From Adhaeretor mobilis (GTDB lineage: Bacteria; Planctomycetota; Planctomycetia; Pirellulales; Lacipirellulaceae): a DNA stretch of 64,000 bases. Below the pieces are notes generated by a model, which worked only from the letters and a program-made list of their open reading frames with translations, searched no databases and had not been told where the DNA came from. The stretch spans positions 5,567,178 through 5,631,177 of the forward strand of contig NZ_CP036263.1 of NCBI RefSeq assembly GCF_007741515.1, written 5' to 3'. Of the stretch, positions 59,501 through 64,000 are shown piece after piece (positions within the stretch are counted from its first letter, which is position 1; every line of letters begins with the position of its first letter). Made by a program: the position numbers and the translations under genes.

Positions 59501-59651
59501 CGCAAACCAAGTACTGCTGCGAGGCTTTGCAAACGAGCCGCGTTATCAGACACGCCAGCGCCGCCAGCAACGCGATTTGCCACAGCGAATGCGCGAGCGT
59601 CAAACAAAGCCGCGTTGCGAAGTCGCTTGTCAACCAATCAGTCGCATTCAT
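56529..59651 (-). CDS. BlaR1/MecR1-type M56 metallopeptidase with very long C-terminal region
   Basis: A 1040-aa product. Four membrane segments lie near residues 20-40, 48-80, 146-166 and 372-395; the zinc protease motif HELAH is at 245-249, with a Glu ligand in the following REYCCDELA block. The C-terminal 640 residues are periplasmic: first a beta-rich domain (410-640), then long coiled-coil helices (EKRLRELRRAVEIAETSLQDAEKVMQAEEKELL). Three AxKPQA stretches come from short repeat insertions. BlaR1 proteins sense a signal outside and cleave the BlaI repressor, encoded in the same operon with a 4-bp overlap. Confidence 0.85.
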   Translation of the reverse strand: MNATDWLTSDFATRLCLTLAHSLWQIALLAALACLITRLVCKASQQYLVCVAALVVGFALLPVTFALLPATYAVIAIPAQLPQRAGVELHAESAHSAIETELGSQGELVFDDGLSIANKSEIFAENVAPQNPTADARRLGIWERYTPALLVLYFVGVSAMLLRLARGFWHTSKLARSGGTVRDGELFRYLQQLSEKWHVRVAPVLKQVDDVLVPKVVGLLRPTILLPAGALTGLTQPELEMILAHELAHVRRADMWVNLLQRIAEAVLFFNPALWFLSRRISTLREYCCDELACEAVEGKTSPPQVQYAQALLRVVELAQRKSSADQVATLAASGRSPSELRRRLARLFDEPIREPLPLGRGGMWTLLAVVALVLAGPLVWAERGGELASEIQDSEKSLAAHASTTRRLPNGLEVEILAIGTHGEKPQRWWDGRGMSLKDVPFRVEGGSVSSSEKQLQRELVFRITNMPKDASWRTESEQIGAKASCEVMSTGKELPRGYLGQVFLVKKDDRGFDLRIGIASGEWKTVAIDDGLGSAAGLSDSKGVVFAAASTRDDKTIVVTSDNFLDSECRVLAIDQAGKQHKSVRATWRVAGTVKQSEWSFAGLKPEEITRLEFQTRPFQWVEFENLPAEPRAEEGAAKPQAEIVAPELGQAEKRLRELRRAVEIAETSLQDAEKVMQAEEKELLSNPVEVGNLSEAQQPWYEATKRWESAGVELFKAKLALMRAGGKTDIIIGDQLGIAEGEAAKPQAAGKVLDKGPMSLVEATKIFNNETAEDRRTLFDPPIPDLTVEQLRASLTKVAAQERAEGNSWIAEKLQMMVEQDKILDGYQLGTGGGSNQDERGVLRKQIVPMLLMPVPAIVDESRWAAYPIESLQLLYTRDGKSSKSYGDVPVAVLQNQSGPVALPATKPQAADDASQDAKLAPLRELVTEYEKLLEEIKHLYETGAHGGSVEKLIQAKYALATARVDLAEAEGKFKEALKQQQAAVQAAEELVAAVQAQYDAGLAMLEQRIEAVKLRSEAKVNLQEIEAKAKVRKLKG

Positions 59652-60046
59652 GATTTTTCCTCGCGGGCTTTACGATTGATCATCTTCCGCAATTCAGCTA
59701 GTTCCTCGGCATCGAGATCGGCCGTCTCTAGTAGGTTCAACACCATCTCTTGAGGCGAATCGTTGAAGAGCTTCTTCATCACGTCGCGCACCACGCCACC
59801 CGTGACGCTTTGCTTTTCCACCTTGGGCGAAAACAGAAATGCTTTTCCCTGCTTGCGGCGTTTCACGAATCCCTTGCGATGCATGATGTTTAGCATCGTG
59901 ATAACCGAGCTATGCGTCAGTGGCCTAGCCGCTTCAGCGGCCAGGCGCTCGCGCACGTCACGCACCGCCAGCGGCGACTCGTCCCAGAGAATCTTCAGGA
60001 GCTCTAGCTCCAAGTCCGTCGGATGTTCAGAAGCAGGTCGTGACAT
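59648..60046 (-). CDS. BlaI/MecI-family transcriptional repressor
   Basis: A 132-aa protein with the BlaI winged-helix: SEHPTDLELELLKILWDESPLAVRDVRERLAAEAARPLTHSSVITMLNIMHRKGFVKRRKQGKAFLFSP, followed by the dimerisation part TGGVVRDVMKKLFNDSPQEMVLNLLET. It would repress its own operon and be inactivated by the BlaR1 protease, whose gene overlaps its stop by 4 bp (ATGA). It is divergent from ppc. Confidence 0.9.
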   Translation of the reverse strand: MSRPASEHPTDLELELLKILWDESPLAVRDVRERLAAEAARPLTHSSVITMLNIMHRKGFVKRRKQGKAFLFSPKVEKQSVTGGVVRDVMKKLFNDSPQEMVLNLLETADLDAEELAELRKMINRKAREEKS

Positions 60047-60501
60047 GCAAAAGTCTAGAGTCGAGGGTTGAGAGACTAGTGGAAAGGAAGTTAGCCCGCA
60101 TCGTACCGATGCCGTTTCAAAATCGGAAGCAGCTTACCTCGTTCCCACGCAGGAGCGTGGGAACGAGCGTTGCATGGTAGTACTATGGTTAACTTTTAAT
60201 TCTTTCGTTGATCCTACCCGTGCCAGAATTTCGCGTCAAGCTAAACTTTGAAAGAATTAGAAGTTCCCCTGCGAATCGCACAAGAAATAGCCGCGAGCCA
60301 ACGGCCCGCCGGTGCACAGCGACAGGCTCTACCCTGCGAGCAAACTCTCGGCAGCCCGCTAAGTCGCGACTATGTTCCCTCCAGACGCAACGCTTACGAA
60401 AACCGCCTAGCACCGTTAACCTAATAGCTGCGTGTGCCCAATCTCATTCTGCACTGGCGACTTCCCACTAGTCTCTTAACCCTAGACTCTAGACTTTCAT
60501 T
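60047..60501. other. 455-bp divergent gap between blaI and ppc
   Basis: It contains a family A REP palindrome at 60138-60167 (CTCGTTCCCACGCAGGAGCG ...). The promoters of blaI and ppc must both lie here. The BlaI operator could not be identified with confidence (no clear TACA-x8-TGTA copy). Confidence 0.45.
60138..60167. repeat. REP-like palindrome, family A (single)
   Basis: CTCGTTCCCACGC-AGGA-GCGTGGGAACGAG, a perfect hairpin in the blaI-ppc intergenic region. Confidence 0.9.
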
Positions 60502-63315
<2,814 letters not shown>

Positions 63316-63344
63316 TCTTATCGCGAAGCGGTCCCGTCTCATGG

Positions 63345-63378
63345 CCCAGGGTTGCCCGGCGGGCCGGGCTACCTTGGG
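63345..63378. repeat. Palindromic element CCCAGGGTTGCCCGG ... CCGGGCTACCTTGGG
   Basis: A nearly perfect inverted repeat of 15-bp arms directly downstream of ppc. It can act as a terminator hairpin but has no T-run. Confidence 0.75.
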
Positions 63379-63398
63379 TCTGAAGATACAATTTGACC

Positions 63399-63418
63399 GT
63401 ATCACAATATTGTGATAC
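63399..63418. promoter_or_regulatory. Palindromic operator of the HigBA-type module
   Basis: GTATCACAATATTGTGATAC is a perfect 20-bp palindrome 19 bases before the toxin start. Its position fits autorepression by the antitoxin. Confidence 0.7.
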
Positions 63419-63436
63419 ACTTGGAGAGCGGCGCGG

Positions 63437-63826
63437 ATGCCACAAACAGAGTTGATATTCTACCAGGACGAGAACGGTACAGTGCCTGTGCGTGACTGGC
63501 TGCAAGAGTTAGAGTCGAAGGACATTGTCGCGGCTGACAAGTGTGTTGCCAAGCTCGGGCTGCTCAGTGAACGAGGCCACGAGTTGCGACGGCCTCACGT
63601 AGACATGTTGCGAGATGGCATCTTTGAGTTGCGCATTCGACACGGGAACGTCAATTACAGGATTCTCTACTTCTTCCACGGGAAGAACGTGGCGATTCTG
63701 GCGCACGGCCTGACGAAAGAAGCAAAGGTGCCGAAGCAGGATATCGAGCGAGCACTAGAACGCAAAACAGCATTTGTGAAAGATGCCAAGCGTCACAGTT
63801 ACCAGGAGGACAATAATAATGGCTAA
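63437..63826 (+). CDS. HigB/Gp49-like toxin of the RelE superfamily
   Basis: A 129-aa product with GGAGAG upstream of ATG 63437. It carries TVPVRDWLQELESKDIVAADKCVAKLGLLSERGHELRRPHVDMLRDGIFELRIRHGNVNYRILYFFHGKNVAILAHGLTKEAKVPKQDIERAL, the whole HigB/Gp49 pattern: strand-helix-helix-strand, ELR and RILYFFHG. It probably cleaves mRNA at the ribosome. It is located before its antitoxin, the HigBA order, with an 8-bp overlap (ATGGCTAA). Confidence 0.9.
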   Translation: MPQTELIFYQDENGTVPVRDWLQELESKDIVAADKCVAKLGLLSERGHELRRPHVDMLRDGIFELRIRHGNVNYRILYFFHGKNVAILAHGLTKEAKVPKQDIERALERKTAFVKDAKRHSYQEDNNNG

Positions 63827-64000
63827 GACACGCGACGCAATGAAAATCATCGACAAGATGATTGGTGACGACCCGGAAAGACGGCAGAGGATTGCCGAGG
63901 CTCGCACCCAGTCAGAAATTGCCCAGATGGTTTACGACGCCCGGCACGCAGCTGGACTAACGCAGAAGCAACTTGCAGACTTGATCGGCACGGGCCAATC
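63819..64000 (+). CDS. HigA-like XRE antitoxin, 3' end outside the window
   Basis: ATG 63819 has an AGGAGG site 9 nt upstream and runs to the window edge (60 codons). It reads MAKTRDAMKIIDKMIGDDPE, then an Arg-rich helix and MVYDARHAAGLTQKQLADLIGTGQS, which is the start of an XRE helix-turn-helix. It should neutralise the toxin and bind the palindrome at 63399. Confidence 0.85.
   Translation, partial: MAKTRDAMKIIDKMIGDDPERRQRIAEARTQSEIAQMVYDARHAAGLTQKQLADLIGTGQ

Overview
The window looks like a chromosomal segment of a planctomycete, probably of the Pirellulales group. Support comes from a CsrA domain fused to a response-regulator receiver, a PEP-CTERM protein, a HYExAFE-type protein, a YTVxRPVxET repeat protein, a B12-dependent ribonucleotide reductase, a BlaI/BlaR1 pair with a very long C-terminal extension, and very many palindromic repeats between genes. 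The assignment rests on gene content only. No rRNA, tRNA or CRISPR was recognised.

Region 1 (1-17.1 kb) is a phage-derived morphogenesis cluster on the minus strand. In transcription order (right to left) it holds a papain-like hydrolase, a trypsin-like serine protease, an unknown protein, a holin-like protein, a ParB-like protein, an ABC-ATPase/GNAT fusion resembling Mom-type DNA modification proteins, small and large terminase, portal, an amidase, a DUF2292-like small protein, prohead protease/scaffold, capsid decoration protein, major capsid protein and two small genes, the last cut by the window edge. No integrase, replication gene or tail gene is visible. REP-like palindromes occupy most gaps, which suggests long residence (a degenerate or domesticated prophage, or GTA-like). 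A two-gene cargo unit on the plus strand (4.6-6.05 kb) sits inside it. Two gene blocks are preceded by the same kind of leader: two GGTATC-N5-7-GAGCC boxes followed by an intrinsic terminator.

Region 2 (17.3-43.9 kb) is ordinary chromosome: DNase I-like phosphodiesterase, MoaB, HEAT-type proteins, CoA-binding protein, Nudix hydrolase, YkgJ-like metal-cluster protein, HYExAFE protein, DegT aminotransferase, thioredoxin-fold lipoprotein, DUF1579 protein, lipoate ligase family protein, a tandem-repeat secreted protein, HTH-TPR protein, membrane proteins, EamA transporter, HAD phosphatase (with a stray copy of its 3' end 1.8 kb away), DUF3592 protein, PEP-CTERM protein and an APC permease. Two microproteins of 33 and 24 aa were found by eye.

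Region 3 (43.9-64 kb) carries two REP-associated tyrosine transposases (RAYTs), each embedded in its own REP family; a TsdA-like dihaem cytochrome c; an OLD-type ATPase/TOPRIM nuclease bounded by REPs (defence candidate); nrdJ; a lipoprotein; a CsrA-DHp-REC gene with a canonical sigma-54 promoter and a GGA-rich leader, convergent with a hybrid histidine kinase; blaI/blaR1; ppc; and a HigBA-type toxin-antitoxin pair cut by the right edge. At three places the stop codon of a gene (RAYT-1, nrdJ, csrA-REC) is the TAG inside the GTAGGG end of a REP.
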